Shown: in pieces, positions 34,245 through 42,391 of the stretch
How the letters are laid out: each line of letters opens with the position of its first letter
Position numbering within the stretch: position 1 is the stretch's first letter
Source: Chloroflexota bacterium
GTDB taxonomy: Bacteria > Chloroflexota > Dormibacteria > CF-121
Reading direction: 5' to 3'
Assembly (NCBI GenBank): GCA_005881715.1
Contig: VBEE01000060.1
Coordinates: 1 to 42,391, forward strand
DNA length: 42,391 nucleotides
Notes under the pieces: generated by a model
What the model was told of the DNA's origin: nothing
Databases searched by the model: none
The model's input: the letters and a program-made list of their open reading frames with translations, nothing else
Position numbers and translations under genes: made by a program

Positions 34245-36755
34245 GTGGCCGACCTGGACGGACGCTTTTTAGAAGTTAATCGAGCGCTCTGCCAGTTATT
34301 GGGATACTCCGAGCAACAGCTGCTGCTCACGACCGTCGTGGCCATGACCCACCCTCACGACGTGGATGACTTCTTGGCCGGTACCCGCGAGCTTCTGACC
34401 GGTGAGACGAGCCGATTCCAATCCGAGCAGCGCTACCTCCATGCCGACGGCCATCTGGGATGGGCTCATGTCAGCGTCTCGCTTCTATGCGACTCGAGGA
34501 GGCGGCCGCTTCACTACGTTCTGGGGATCGATGACATCAGCGCATCCCATCGGAACGAACGACTTCGCGAAGTCACCTTCGCCGTGACCCGCCGGTTGGG
34601 CGAAGCCGTTGCCGCAGACGCCCCCTATCGAAGAATCCTGCAGGATCTGTGTCGGGATCTGGGCTGGGACGTTGGTCAGCTTTGGATCCGGGATCGCGAC
34701 GAAGAGGTGCTCCGCCTACGTGACTCCTGGCATGCCTCCTCGCCAGAAGTCGCCGAGGCGGCCAAGGTCAGCCTGGAAGCCGGCACTTTTCACGAACTCG
34801 ACTTGCCGGGGCGGGTGTTGGCCGACCGTGCACCGTTGTGGATCGTCGACATCGCGAAGGATCCCAACCTGGCGGCATCGGCACGAGCCGTTGGGCCGGG
34901 GCTGCACGGAGCCTTTGGCGTCCCGATCCTGAACGGAGCTGCAGCGACCGGGGTGATCAATTTCTACAGCCGGGAGATCCTCCAGCCGGATAAGAGGCTC
35001 CTTACGACAGTGGCCGACATCGGAAGCCAGATCGGGCAATTCATTGAACGGACGCGGGTAGAGGGAGCCTTGCAGGAAGGTGCGCAGCTTATCCGGGGAG
35101 TTCTGGACAACGTTGCCGATGGGATCATCACCATCGACGAGGGCGGCCTGATCGAGATTTTCAATCGCGCGGCGCAGCGGCTCTTCGGCTACCCGCTGGC
35201 TGAGGTGGAGGGGCAGGATGCGAAGATCCTCATGGCTGAACCGTACCGCGATGACTTTGTGAGCCACCTCAGCGATTATTTGCGGCCGGGCAAGAGCCCG
35301 GTCTCGATCTCGGGTTCCCGTGAGCTGTGGGGACAGCGGAAAGATGGCTCTGTCTTTCCCATGGAATTCCGCGCCAGCGAAATGCTCCTCGGCGGCGAGC
35401 GACGCTTCGTAGGGATCATGCACGACATATCCGAGCAGCGGGCTCAGAAGGATGCGCTCGAATATCAGACCCTTCACGATCCGCTGACCGGTCTGCCAAA
35501 CCGAACCCTGTTCAATGACCGGCTGCGTCAGGGCATCGCGATCGCACATCGGGAAAGAAAGCAGCTGGTGCTGCTCATCATGGACATGGACCGATTCAAG
35601 GAAGTCAACGATACCCTCGGTCACCACATTGGCGATCTGCTCCTCCAGCAGGTCGCGTTGCGCCTGGCAGCGATACTCAGGCAATCTGACACCGTAGCGC
35701 GGCTTGGCGGAGACGAGTTCGCGGTGCTGCCGGCTGGCGGGACCGACCTCCATGGCGGATCCCAGGCGGCCAAGAAGATCCTTCACTCGTTGGAGCAACC
35801 CTTTCTTGTCGATGGCCGAAACATCGATGTCGGGGCAAGCATCGGCATTGCCCTTTTCCCTGAACACGGCGAGGAGGCCAACACCCTTATGCGCCACGCG
35901 GATGTGGCGATGTATGTCGCCAAGCGGACCAAGCGGGGGTCCGCCGTGTACGCGCCCCACCACGACGACCATACGGCCGCCCACCTGGCACTGATAGGCG
36001 AGCTGCGTCACGCCATCGCGCATGACGAGCTGCTGCTCCACTATCAGCCAACGATCGCGCTCGCCAGCGGCCGGACGATTGGGGTGGAGGCGCTGCTGCG
36101 CTGGCGGCACCCAAAGCATGGGCTCATGCTTCCGGACCAGTTTGTTCCCGCTGCGGAAGAAACCGAACTGATCCAGCCGCTGGCCCGATGGGTACTCAAT
36201 CAGGGCATCGGCCAGCTGCGCCGCTGGCTCGATGCCGGACTGGAGATCGACCTCTCCGTGAACTTGTCGGCGTGGAACCTCCACGATCCAGACCTTCCGG
36301 ATCTGATATCGGATCTGCTTGCCAGCTTTGGGGTTAAACCAGGCAGGCTGAAATTGGAGATCACTGAGAGCAGCATCATGGCGCACTCCGCAATCGAGAC
36401 CATCACGCGCCTGAGCGCGCTTGGCGTAGGTCTCTCGATTGACGACTTCGGGACCGGCTACTCTTCCCTGGACTACCTGAAACGCTTACCGGTGAACGAG
36501 ATCAAGATCGACAAGTCCTTCATCATCAGCATGATTGGTGACAGCGCGAATGCATCCATCGTGCGTCCGATCCTCGAGCTGGGTCACAACATGGGCCTTC
36601 AGGTCGTTGCCGAAGGAGTGGAGAACCGCGAAACCTGGGACAGGCTTGTAACGTTGGGTTGCGACCTGGCCCAGGGGAATTACATGTGCCCGCCGATCCC
36701 CGCAGCCGATCTGACCCGTTGGTTGCGCGAATCGAGCTGGGGCCGGCCCAGGTGA
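34245..36755 (+). CDS. PAS-GAF-PAS-GGDEF-EAL cyclic-di-GMP signalling protein
   Basis: 836 aa from GTG 34245. Domains in order: PAS (about 1-105, front missing), GAF (about 115-270), PAS (about 285-405), GGDEF (about 410-575), EAL (about 590-830). The synthase motif GGDEF is at 488-492 and the phosphodiesterase motif EAL at 615-617, with VNLSAWN, EITES, DDFGTGYSS, IKIDKSF and AEGVE. Both activities are therefore plausible. PAS homology (QRFRNAFQNAPIGIAVADLD) begins about 15 codons before the GTG. The frame is open back to 34128 but offers only CTG or other rare starts, so the true N-terminus is uncertain or lost. No membrane helix is seen. Confidence 0.9.
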   Translation: MADLDGRFLEVNRALCQLLGYSEQQLLLTTVVAMTHPHDVDDFLAGTRELLTGETSRFQSEQRYLHADGHLGWAHVSVSLLCDSRRRPLHYVLGIDDISASHRNERLREVTFAVTRRLGEAVAADAPYRRILQDLCRDLGWDVGQLWIRDRDEEVLRLRDSWHASSPEVAEAAKVSLEAGTFHELDLPGRVLADRAPLWIVDIAKDPNLAASARAVGPGLHGAFGVPILNGAAATGVINFYSREILQPDKRLLTTVADIGSQIGQFIERTRVEGALQEGAQLIRGVLDNVADGIITIDEGGLIEIFNRAAQRLFGYPLAEVEGQDAKILMAEPYRDDFVSHLSDYLRPGKSPVSISGSRELWGQRKDGSVFPMEFRASEMLLGGERRFVGIMHDISEQRAQKDALEYQTLHDPLTGLPNRTLFNDRLRQGIAIAHRERKQLVLLIMDMDRFKEVNDTLGHHIGDLLLQQVALRLAAILRQSDTVARLGGDEFAVLPAGGTDLHGGSQAAKKILHSLEQPFLVDGRNIDVGASIGIALFPEHGEEANTLMRHADVAMYVAKRTKRGSAVYAPHHDDHTAAHLALIGELRHAIAHDELLLHYQPTIALASGRTIGVEALLRWRHPKHGLMLPDQFVPAAEETELIQPLARWVLNQGIGQLRRWLDAGLEIDLSVNLSAWNLHDPDLPDLISDLLASFGVKPGRLKLEITESSIMAHSAIETITRLSALGVGLSIDDFGTGYSSLDYLKRLPVNEIKIDKSFIISMIGDSANASIVRPILELGHNMGLQVVAEGVENRETWDRLVTLGCDLAQGNYMCPPIPAADLTRWLRESSWGRPR

Positions 36756-36993
36756 TGCTGGCTGTCAAAGACGTAACAACACTCAATGGACGCGTTACGA
36801 ATACATGGACAGCCAAAATTCGCACCGGAATTCAATTGCTGCCTGATTTGTAAACGGCGGGTGGAACGGGCCGCCGATGCGAGGTGCCATCCACTGCGCT
36901 GCTGGGTTCTCCACACTGACCTCTAGGCTGACGCAAATGTCTCAGGAAACTGACTGGCGATGCCGTCGGCGCCACTGATCTGGTCGATAGATG
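36756..36993. other. Intergenic region, nothing recognised
   Basis: Between the GGDEF-EAL stop and the truncated minus-strand gene. It is visibly less GC-rich than the flanking genes (for example around 36770-36855). I see no gene, tRNA or clear hairpin. Confidence 0.5.
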
Positions 36994-37302
36994 TCAGCAA
37001 TCACGATCGTTCTTCATTCTCGCTGCTCGGCAGCGTCCTGGAGTTCTAGCGGCTTCGGGCCATAAACGCCGTTCCCCACGATAGTCTGCGGCCGGCAGCG
37101 ATATCAGCCCGCCGACTGACCTCAGACGATTGCGCAGACCTGCAGAAGCCCGGCTGCTAAGACCTGGCTCGACAGCAGGGATCTGATCCGGCGGTGGATC
37201 GTCGTACCGGGTTGGCCCAAGATCGAATGGCCCTCGTATGATCCCAGCGATTGCCTCCGACGGGATCCACGACAGGGATGTGACCGACGATTCGTAGCTC
37301 AC
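36994..37302 (-). pseudogene. Truncated gene with a conserved N-terminus, unknown function
   Basis: GTG 37300-37302 has AAAGGAG six bases upstream and lies 16 nt after the DUF998 stop. The first ~35 residues, SYESSVTSLSWIPSEAIAG then PFDLGPTRYDDPPPD, resemble the start of a conserved hypothetical family I recall from high-GC Gram-positives. After that the sequence becomes Arg/Ala-rich with no fold I can recognise, and the frame stops at 102 aa, much shorter than I would expect. A frameshift or deletion near 37185 would explain it. The family memory is not a database result. Confidence 0.45.
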
Positions 37303-37318
37303 GTGAAGCTCCTTTCGC

Positions 37319-37969
37319 TCAGGTACGGTCGGCGACCATGGCGATCGCGCTGCCAAAGCCGATCTCCCATATCACGAGCGGATAGACGACCATTCGTTCG
37401 ATGCCCCCCAGCCCAAGACCAAACACGCCGTTCCAGCGAAAAAACGGTCCTTGAAAGGCGACGACTACTGTCGCGATGAGCGCAAGTGCTCCCAGCGCGG
37501 CCGAGAACAAGTTGATAGGGGTTTTCAGGAATCGCGTTGCAAGTATCGCGGCAACGCCCCCACCAAGGAAAGACAGCAGCGAAGCTGTTTCGTGGACTGA
37601 GAGCAGTGTCTCCGGTACGACACCTGCGACGAGCGCCCCCGTCCCGAAAATTGCAAATGAGATTGTGAAAGCCCGTCTGCGCGTGGCTCTATAGAAGAAG
37701 ACCGCGGCAACCAGGGAAAGCAATCCGAGCAGCGATAGGGTGGTGTTCCAGATAAGGGACGGCGTATCCACGATCACACATGGGGTGGCCGCGAGGCCAC
37801 GATGACAGGTGGCGCCAAGGTCGCTGAGGAAGTTCGCAGCCACGCTGTATCCCGGGTAGCGCGTCTCGGCGACGATTACGAGCAGAATCCACTGCGCTGC
37901 GGCAAGGAAGGCCGCGCCACCCGCGATAGATAGACTGCGTGTCCGTCGACCCTCCGAATGTCGATCCAT
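37319..37969 (-). CDS. DUF998 family membrane protein
   Basis: A 216-aa protein. The start is ATG 37967-37969, with AGGAGG seven bases upstream; the open frame continues to 38068 without support. About six hydrophobic helices are visible. Between the first two lies AETRYPGYSVAANFLSDLGA, the DUF998 hallmark (NxxSDLG). Later helices include FGTGALVAGVVPE and the VHETASLLSFLGGG segment. The function of the family is not established. The short gene at 36994-37302 follows closely and is probably cotranscribed. Confidence 0.85.
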   Translation of the reverse strand: MDRHSEGRRTRSLSIAGGAAFLAAAQWILLVIVAETRYPGYSVAANFLSDLGATCHRGLAATPCVIVDTPSLIWNTTLSLLGLLSLVAAVFFYRATRRRAFTISFAIFGTGALVAGVVPETLLSVHETASLLSFLGGGVAAILATRFLKTPINLFSAALGALALIATVVVAFQGPFFRWNGVFGLGLGGIERMVVYPLVIWEIGFGSAIAMVADRT

Positions 37970-38244
37970 TGCAGACCTCCTCCTCGAGTCGATGCTTAGT
38001 TTCTTTCCGTTTGGTCCGATACGGTCGGACCGCGAAAGCTGTTTGCGCCCGTAGAGCCTTCTCTCCAAGAGCCGTCAATGAAGAACATGCGACGGAACCG
38101 CCTGTCGGCTGTACCTACCAACTGGCAACGACCCTCCTCCGTGCGCCACAATACGCTTTTCAAGTCGGATGGATCTCGCGTCAACGATTTTGGAAGGGGC
38201 TCGAATGGGAGGCCTCCAGCCGGTTCTTCATGTTGCAGTCACGG

Positions 38245-38511
38245 TCAGGGCGTTATGAGCTCGACGGCTTCATCGATGCTGGAGAAGGGAAACTGCGCAG
38301 TTTCGTTGACGGTCCTGACCAGGTTGCGGTGGTCTGCCTCGAACAGACACAGACAGCGCGACTGGCCAGGTATCAAAGTGCTTCGGATGTAGCGAATCCG
38401 CGCGCCGTTTCCGCCGAGCCGGCGAGCACTTTCAACCATAGCGTGCTGCGCAATGCCGAGCTGTTGCACCGTTAAGCCAGGAATGATGCGGTCGACGATG
38501 AACAGGCTCAC
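38245..38511 (-). CDS. DUF4242 (SCO4226-like) small protein
   Basis: 88 aa, GTG start at 38509-38511. SLFIVDRIIPGLTVQQLGIA, RYIRSTLIPGQSRCLCLFEA and VRTVNETAQFPFSSIDEAVE match the DUF4242 ferredoxin-like fold, whose Streptomyces member SCO4226 binds nickel. It starts 29 nt after the NB-ARC/LuxR gene on the same strand and may be controlled with it. A perfect 11-bp palindrome occupies the gap and runs up to the start codon. A plus-strand open frame across the same bases (37939-38475) has no recognisable content and is rejected. Confidence 0.8.
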   Translation of the reverse strand: MSLFIVDRIIPGLTVQQLGIAQHAMVESARRLGGNGARIRYIRSTLIPGQSRCLCLFEADHRNLVRTVNETAQFPFSSIDEAVELITP

Positions 38512-38535
38512 GCTCCGCCCATTATGGGCGGAGCG
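38511..38535 (-). promoter_or_regulatory. Perfect 11-bp palindrome over the DUF4242 ribosome-binding site
   Basis: Arm CGCTCCGCCCA, 3-nt spacer, then its exact reverse complement. On the minus strand the 3' arm contains GGCGGAG, the only plausible Shine-Dalgarno, and its last base is the first base of the GTG start. It may be an operator, a translation-blocking hairpin, or a terminator for the upstream gene (no U-tract). Confidence 0.65.
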
Positions 38536-38540
38536 GCGCG

Positions 38541-40838
38541 CTAGCGAATCCGGGAGAGTGCTGAGGCCGGTACTGAATCCTGGTGTCGTGTCACCCAGGA
38601 TGCGATCTCCGTTCTGGACTGGATGCCGAGCTTATTCAAGATGTTCAGGACGTGCGAGTCGACGGTCCGCTCCGAGATCATGAGCTTTGCGGCAACCGCC
38701 TTATTGCTGAGCCCCTGAGCAACGAGGGACGCTGTTTCCGCTTCCCGACGGCTGAGTGGCGATGAGCCGCGGGGCTGCGTTTCCCTGGCAGGTCGAATGA
38801 CCTTTTCCTCGAGGGCGAAGCTCACCGCTTCTTGAAGGCTCATCAACTCACCCTTGCCTGACGCCGCGCTGAAGGCCGTGTCACCGAGTCGGGCTCGCGC
38901 CTGTGCTTCGCAGGCGTCGTGGTAGGTCCGAAACGGATTGGGCAGCGGCGATGGGATGGCTTGCAACGCCGACCGGGCACAGCCAAGCAGCGCCGCTGCA
39001 TGGTCCTGTTTTTCCACCGACCCTGCGATCCAGGCCATTGCTTCAATACAGAGCGGTATCCCGACTCGGTCGTCGATATCACGCTTGAGCCGCAGCGCAC
39101 GGAGCTCGAGTTCGGCCGCATCGTCAGCTCGGCCTGCCAGCCAGGTGGCGAAGCCCAGCACCCAGAGCACATAGGAAAGGTTCCAGCGCTCACCATGCCG
39201 GTTGCTGATATCCGCGCTCTCGTCGAGAAGTCGGATTGCGTCCACTGCCCTTCTTTGAAAACATCGGATGATGGCGAGCTGGACGAGCGCAAAGCCTAGC
39301 CCGGTCTCATCTCCGGCCTGGCGGTGCAGGCCAATCGCCTGTTCGGTGAGCGCCGCCGCGCCGGCGAGATTCCCCTGGAATAGTAGAACGCGCCCCAAAA
39401 AATGGATGGAAAAGGCCGCCGACCGGCCCTCGCCCAACGCCGCGCTAAGGTCGCGGCTTTCCTGGAGCAGAGCTTGAGCTGCAGGAACGTCACCCTGCAC
39501 AACAGCCAGGTAGCCCGCTGTCCACAGCGCTCGAGCTCGAGCCGGTGACGGCCCCAAACCGCTCCTGAGAAACTGCTCGATCCAGCGCCGCCCCTCACTT
39601 AGACGACCACGAGTCTCCCAATAGAGCCAGAGCGCACTGGCGAGTTCCATCCCAGCACCTGCTTGGCCGGGCTCGTTCAAGCAGTAATCCAGAGCCGTGC
39701 GGAGGTTGCTGTGTTCCAGGCTGAGCCGATCGAACCACTGAACTTGTGACGCCCCGAATGGTTGCATGGCCGTGACCAGCTGTCGGTAGTAGTCCCGATG
39801 CCGCCGTCGGAAATCTGCTCCGCCAGATTCGTGCAATTTCCCCCGACCGAATTGGCGGATGCTTTCAAGCATGGAGTAGCGAACCGGGTTCCGGGAACCA
39901 TCCCGAACGAGGATCGACTGGTCCACGAGCCGCCCAACCTGGTCGAGGACCGCCTCGGGCGCAAGGAGCTCGCCAGCGCAGACATGCTCAATGGCCTCGA
40001 GGTCGAAGCTGCCCGAGAACACCGTTAGACGCTGCCACAGCATCTGGTCGTCGAGCGACAGAAGGCCGTAACTCCATTCGATCGTCCGCCAAAGCGTTTG
40101 CTGGCGCGGTAGGGCCGTCCGGCTGCAGGTGGTCAGCAATGCAAACCGGTCCTGAAGCCGGACGAGAAGTTGTTCCAGGCTGAGCACGTTCAGACGCGCA
40201 GCAGCCAGCTCGATGGCAAGCGGAATCCCCTCGAGCTGTTTGCAGAGTTGGCCAACCGTGGCCTCGTTTTCTGCCGTCACGGCAAAGCCGGGAACGACTG
40301 AAACCGCCCTTTCGGCGAAAAGACGAACCGCCTCCGGGCTGGGAAGGGGTGGAACTGTGAAGCTGACCTCTCCGCTGATTCCAAGTGGACGCCGACTGGT
40401 TACGAGGATACGGAGCTCAGGACAGCTGCGCAGAAGGGTGTCGGCAAGCACGGCGCATGCATCGAGGAGATGCTCAACGTTATCGAGCACGATGAGCGCG
40501 TGCTTCGGCGCGAGGTATTCGGCCAGAGTGGCCACGAGCCAACGTGCCGACTGGTCGCGTAAATCGAGGGCATCGAACATGGCGTGCGTAACGAGTGCCG
40601 GGTCGTCCAGCGCCGCCAGTTCGGCCAACCAAACTCCATCGCGGAAAGCCCGCTGGATATCGATCGCGACTCGGAGGCCGAGCCGGGTCTTTCCTACGCC
40701 CCCCATGCCAGTCAGCGTTAGGAGCCGAGAGCCGGAGAACAGGCGCTTGATCTCGGCCAACTCCTGGCGCCGCCCGACGAAGCTGGTGATCCCCGCAGGT
40801 ACGTTATGCAAGCCGCGCTCAGATCGGGAAGCGCGCAT
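38541..40838 (-). CDS. NB-ARC/TPR LuxR-family transcriptional regulator
   Basis: 765 aa from ATG 40836-40838 (AAGGAG nine bases upstream). An AAA/NB-ARC-type ATPase (about 15-300) has Walker A GMGGVGKTR and Walker B ALIVLDNVEHL, with GIPLAIELAA as the GLPL-like motif. A TPR-like helical region follows (about 380-650). A C-terminal LuxR HTH (about 700-755) reads LSRREAETASLVAQGLSNKA and ISERTVDSHVLNILNKLGI. The architecture is like MalT/STAND regulators, in which ligand-bound oligomers activate transcription. The inducer is unknown. The next gene downstream is DUF4242. Confidence 0.92.
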   Translation of the reverse strand: MRASRSERGLHNVPAGITSFVGRRQELAEIKRLFSGSRLLTLTGMGGVGKTRLGLRVAIDIQRAFRDGVWLAELAALDDPALVTHAMFDALDLRDQSARWLVATLAEYLAPKHALIVLDNVEHLLDACAVLADTLLRSCPELRILVTSRRPLGISGEVSFTVPPLPSPEAVRLFAERAVSVVPGFAVTAENEATVGQLCKQLEGIPLAIELAAARLNVLSLEQLLVRLQDRFALLTTCSRTALPRQQTLWRTIEWSYGLLSLDDQMLWQRLTVFSGSFDLEAIEHVCAGELLAPEAVLDQVGRLVDQSILVRDGSRNPVRYSMLESIRQFGRGKLHESGGADFRRRHRDYYRQLVTAMQPFGASQVQWFDRLSLEHSNLRTALDYCLNEPGQAGAGMELASALWLYWETRGRLSEGRRWIEQFLRSGLGPSPARARALWTAGYLAVVQGDVPAAQALLQESRDLSAALGEGRSAAFSIHFLGRVLLFQGNLAGAAALTEQAIGLHRQAGDETGLGFALVQLAIIRCFQRRAVDAIRLLDESADISNRHGERWNLSYVLWVLGFATWLAGRADDAAELELRALRLKRDIDDRVGIPLCIEAMAWIAGSVEKQDHAAALLGCARSALQAIPSPLPNPFRTYHDACEAQARARLGDTAFSAASGKGELMSLQEAVSFALEEKVIRPARETQPRGSSPLSRREAETASLVAQGLSNKAVAAKLMISERTVDSHVLNILNKLGIQSRTEIASWVTRHQDSVPASALSRIR

Positions 40839-41072
40839 ATATCTGGACTCCTTGTGGGCCACCATACCGCATTTAGAAGGATGCTCTGACGGCCGGCTCA
40901 TCAACAAAATCAGTACCGGCCTCAGTACTTTTCCGGATTTCGGTCCGACCTAACCCTCCGTAGGCTGCATTCAGGGGATTTCACGAACATCCGGCGGAGC
41001 CAGATGACGCCCTGGCGCTCGAGTGACGCCTGCCGACTTGGAAAAGCTGCGGAATCAAGAGGAGGATCAACG
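40839..41072. other. Divergent intergenic region
   Basis: Between the NB-ARC/LuxR gene (minus) and the cupredoxin gene (plus). Only the two ribosome-binding sites are clear; no promoter with good boxes and no repeat was recognised. Confidence 0.45.
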
Positions 41073-42391
41073 ATGTCCCGATTCAAAAGCGCTCTGCTGG
41101 CGCTGATCACGTCGATCTGTGCGCTGGCGGTGCTGCCCGTTACTCCCGCCAGCGCGGCTGGACTGGCGCCGAGCCAACCCAGAATTTGGCACGTCCTGGT
41201 GGGGGGCCACGCGAACGACCAGGCAATTCAGGCCGAAGGGTACTACCCAAGAGTGATTACTATCGATGCCGGCGACACCGTCGTCTGGACGCTAAACACA
41301 GAAGAAGTTCACAGCGTCACCTTCATGGGGAGCTGTGGGGATCTGTCCTGTTTTCCTCCGTGCGTCTTTGAGGTCAACATCGATATCAGCCCCTGTGGAT
41401 CAACCAGTTACGACGGGGTGAGCGGGCTCGCAAGTTCCGGCCGAATGGTCCCTGCGGCATACAACTGGAACAACGCCTACCCACACGGCGATACGACGTA
41501 TTCCCTGACCTTCACGAATTCCGGCGCCAACGTCTATTTCGACCTAAGCATTTCTGGAATGCGAGGAGTGGTGGTCGTAAATCCAGCTGGCACCCCCTAC
41601 CCATTCACTCAGGCACAGTACTCGGCGCAAGCCCGAGACCAGCTCCAATCTGACCTTGATGCGGGAGCGAAGGCACGAGAGGACTTCCGGCCAATCGCAA
41701 CTTCAACCAATCCCGACGGAACCCAGACCCACCATGTCGCCCTCGGAGCCAGTCCTCCCGAAACAGCGAGAGTCCATCTCGACTCGATGGGCACCTCCAC
41801 TGCGAAAGGCACTGCACTCCTCCAGGGATCCGGTGTTGGACCTTCGCCGAACCCGACGATTGCCGTCAAAATCTCCCTCTCCGGCCTGAGGCCCGGCAGT
41901 GTTCATGCCGTTCAGATTCTCCTTGGCGTGTGCGGGGCCGTAGCTCCGACAACCGGCTTACTCTTCAGCGTGATATTCAATCCCGCGACATTCACTCTGA
42001 ACAACCTCACCGCCGGCCCAGACGGGAGAGCCGCTGGTACGGCGATCATTAGCCAACCGCCCAATTTCAATGGCCCTGGGCAGCTACGAATCCCAGCCGC
42101 GGGTTGGTTCGTGAATGTTGCAGCGGGTCCCACGGCAGACGACGGCGCAACCTCTGCTGCATGCGGCAACGTTGTGTTCCACAATGCGGCGGTTATGAGA
42201 TATCTTCCGCAAAACCTCCACGTGCGCGTTGGAGATACGGTCGTCTGGGCCGACGACACCATCAACGAGATCCATGCGGTGACGTTTCTCGCCGGACAGA
42301 GCCTTCCCCAGATCCCAGACTGGTACTTCACCGATCCGACTGGCGGAACAAGCTATGACGGCTCGACTTACTACAACTCAGGCGCGCTCTA
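41073..42391 (+). CDS. Secreted cupredoxin-like protein with CHRD-like middle domain (3' end beyond window)
   Basis: An open frame of at least 439 codons from ATG 41073 (GAGGAGG seven bases upstream), running off the window end. A signal peptide is seen (RFKSALLALITSICALAVLP, cut near PASA-A). Domain 1 (about 35-175) is cupredoxin-like, with DAGDTVVWTLNTEEVHSVTF (His80) and TSYDG. Its copper-ligand loop reads YFDLSISGM, lacking the usual Cys and His. A middle part (about 205-315) resembles CHRD domains (SLSGLRPGSVHAVQILLGVC). A second cupredoxin-like domain begins near 330 (VRVGDTVVWADDTINEIHAV). It is probably an extracellular copper-binding or redox protein; the function is inferred. It is divergent from the NB-ARC/LuxR gene, 234 nt apart. 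Confidence 0.8.
   Translation, partial: MSRFKSALLALITSICALAVLPVTPASAAGLAPSQPRIWHVLVGGHANDQAIQAEGYYPRVITIDAGDTVVWTLNTEEVHSVTFMGSCGDLSCFPPCVFEVNIDISPCGSTSYDGVSGLASSGRMVPAAYNWNNAYPHGDTTYSLTFTNSGANVYFDLSISGMRGVVVVNPAGTPYPFTQAQYSAQARDQLQSDLDAGAKAREDFRPIATSTNPDGTQTHHVALGASPPETARVHLDSMGTSTAKGTALLQGSGVGPSPNPTIAVKISLSGLRPGSVHAVQILLGVCGAVAPTTGLLFSVIFNPATFTLNNLTAGPDGRAAGTAIISQPPNFNGPGQLRIPAAGWFVNVAAGPTADDGATSAACGNVVFHNAAVMRYLPQNLHVRVGDTVVWADDTINEIHAVTFLAGQSLPQIPDWYFTDPTGGTSYDGSTYYNSGAL

Noticed and set aside
37939-38475. 178-aa plus-strand frame
   Set aside because: It overlaps the DUF4242 gene and the DUF998 start on the other strand and shows no recognisable family.
40922-41110. 62-aa minus-strand frame upstream of the cupredoxin gene
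   Set aside because: It has no ribosome-binding site and overlaps the clear signal-peptide start of the plus-strand gene.

Overview
The window is GC-rich (roughly two thirds by eye) and chromosomal. About three quarters of it is the conserved ribosomal/transcription supercluster of a bacterium. Zinc-ribbon L33, the long coiled-coil insert in the beta' subunit, TTGACA/TATAAT-type promoters, tRNAs with encoded CCA, and neighbours such as DUF998, DUF4242 and NB-ARC LuxR regulators fit a soil- or sediment-type Terrabacteria lineage. My best guess is Chloroflexota or Dormibacterota, less likely Actinomycetota. This is an inference; no 16S gene is present.

Layout. (1) 1-8114, minus strand: rpsL-rpsG-fusA-tuf-rpsJ-rplC-rplD-rplW-rplB-rpsS-rplV-rpsC, read right to left from a strong promoter at 8151-8180. 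rpsC is cut by the window edge. tuf carries an in-frame amber codon. (2) 8234-11279, minus: two tandem GT87-like membrane glycosyltransferases and a four-helix membrane protein. Then a plus-strand S9 acyl-peptidase (11378-13486) faces the end of rpoC. (3) 13544-26826, minus: rpmG-tRNA-Trp-secE-nusG-rplK-rplA-DUF1801-(L10 leader)-rplJ-rplL-corA-small membrane protein-(promoter)-rpoB-rpoC. This is the classical order with three insertions (DUF1801, corA, the 44-aa protein). (4) 26980-31621: L,D-transpeptidase, thiosulfate sulfurtransferase, a membrane-anchored TPR protein and a YihY-family membrane protein. (5) 31711-42391: tRNA-Thr followed by an accessory-looking stretch. It holds a degenerate receiver protein, a frameshifted copy and an intact copy of a PAS-LuxR regulator, a PAS-GAF-PAS-GGDEF-EAL protein, a DUF998 membrane protein with a truncated downstream gene, a DUF4242 protein behind a perfect palindrome, an NB-ARC/TPR/LuxR regulator and the start of a secreted cupredoxin-like protein.

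How it works together. Regions 1 and 3 make the translation elongation machinery, much of the 30S/50S set and the core RNA polymerase. Visible control elements are promoters before rpsL, rpoB, rpmG and tRNA-Thr, and an L10 leader in which an antiterminator competes with a terminator whose stem contains the rplJ Shine-Dalgarno. Region 5 is a signalling cluster (c-di-GMP turnover, PAS sensing, LuxR output).

A dispersed GC-rich palindromic repeat occurs four times. Three copies are intergenic and one lies in frame inside the S9 peptidase. I did not find a wholly new multi-gene system. The best leads are that repeat, the interrupted tuf, the L10 leader, the rpmG start-site hairpin, the palindrome over the DUF4242 start, and the decayed PAS duplication.
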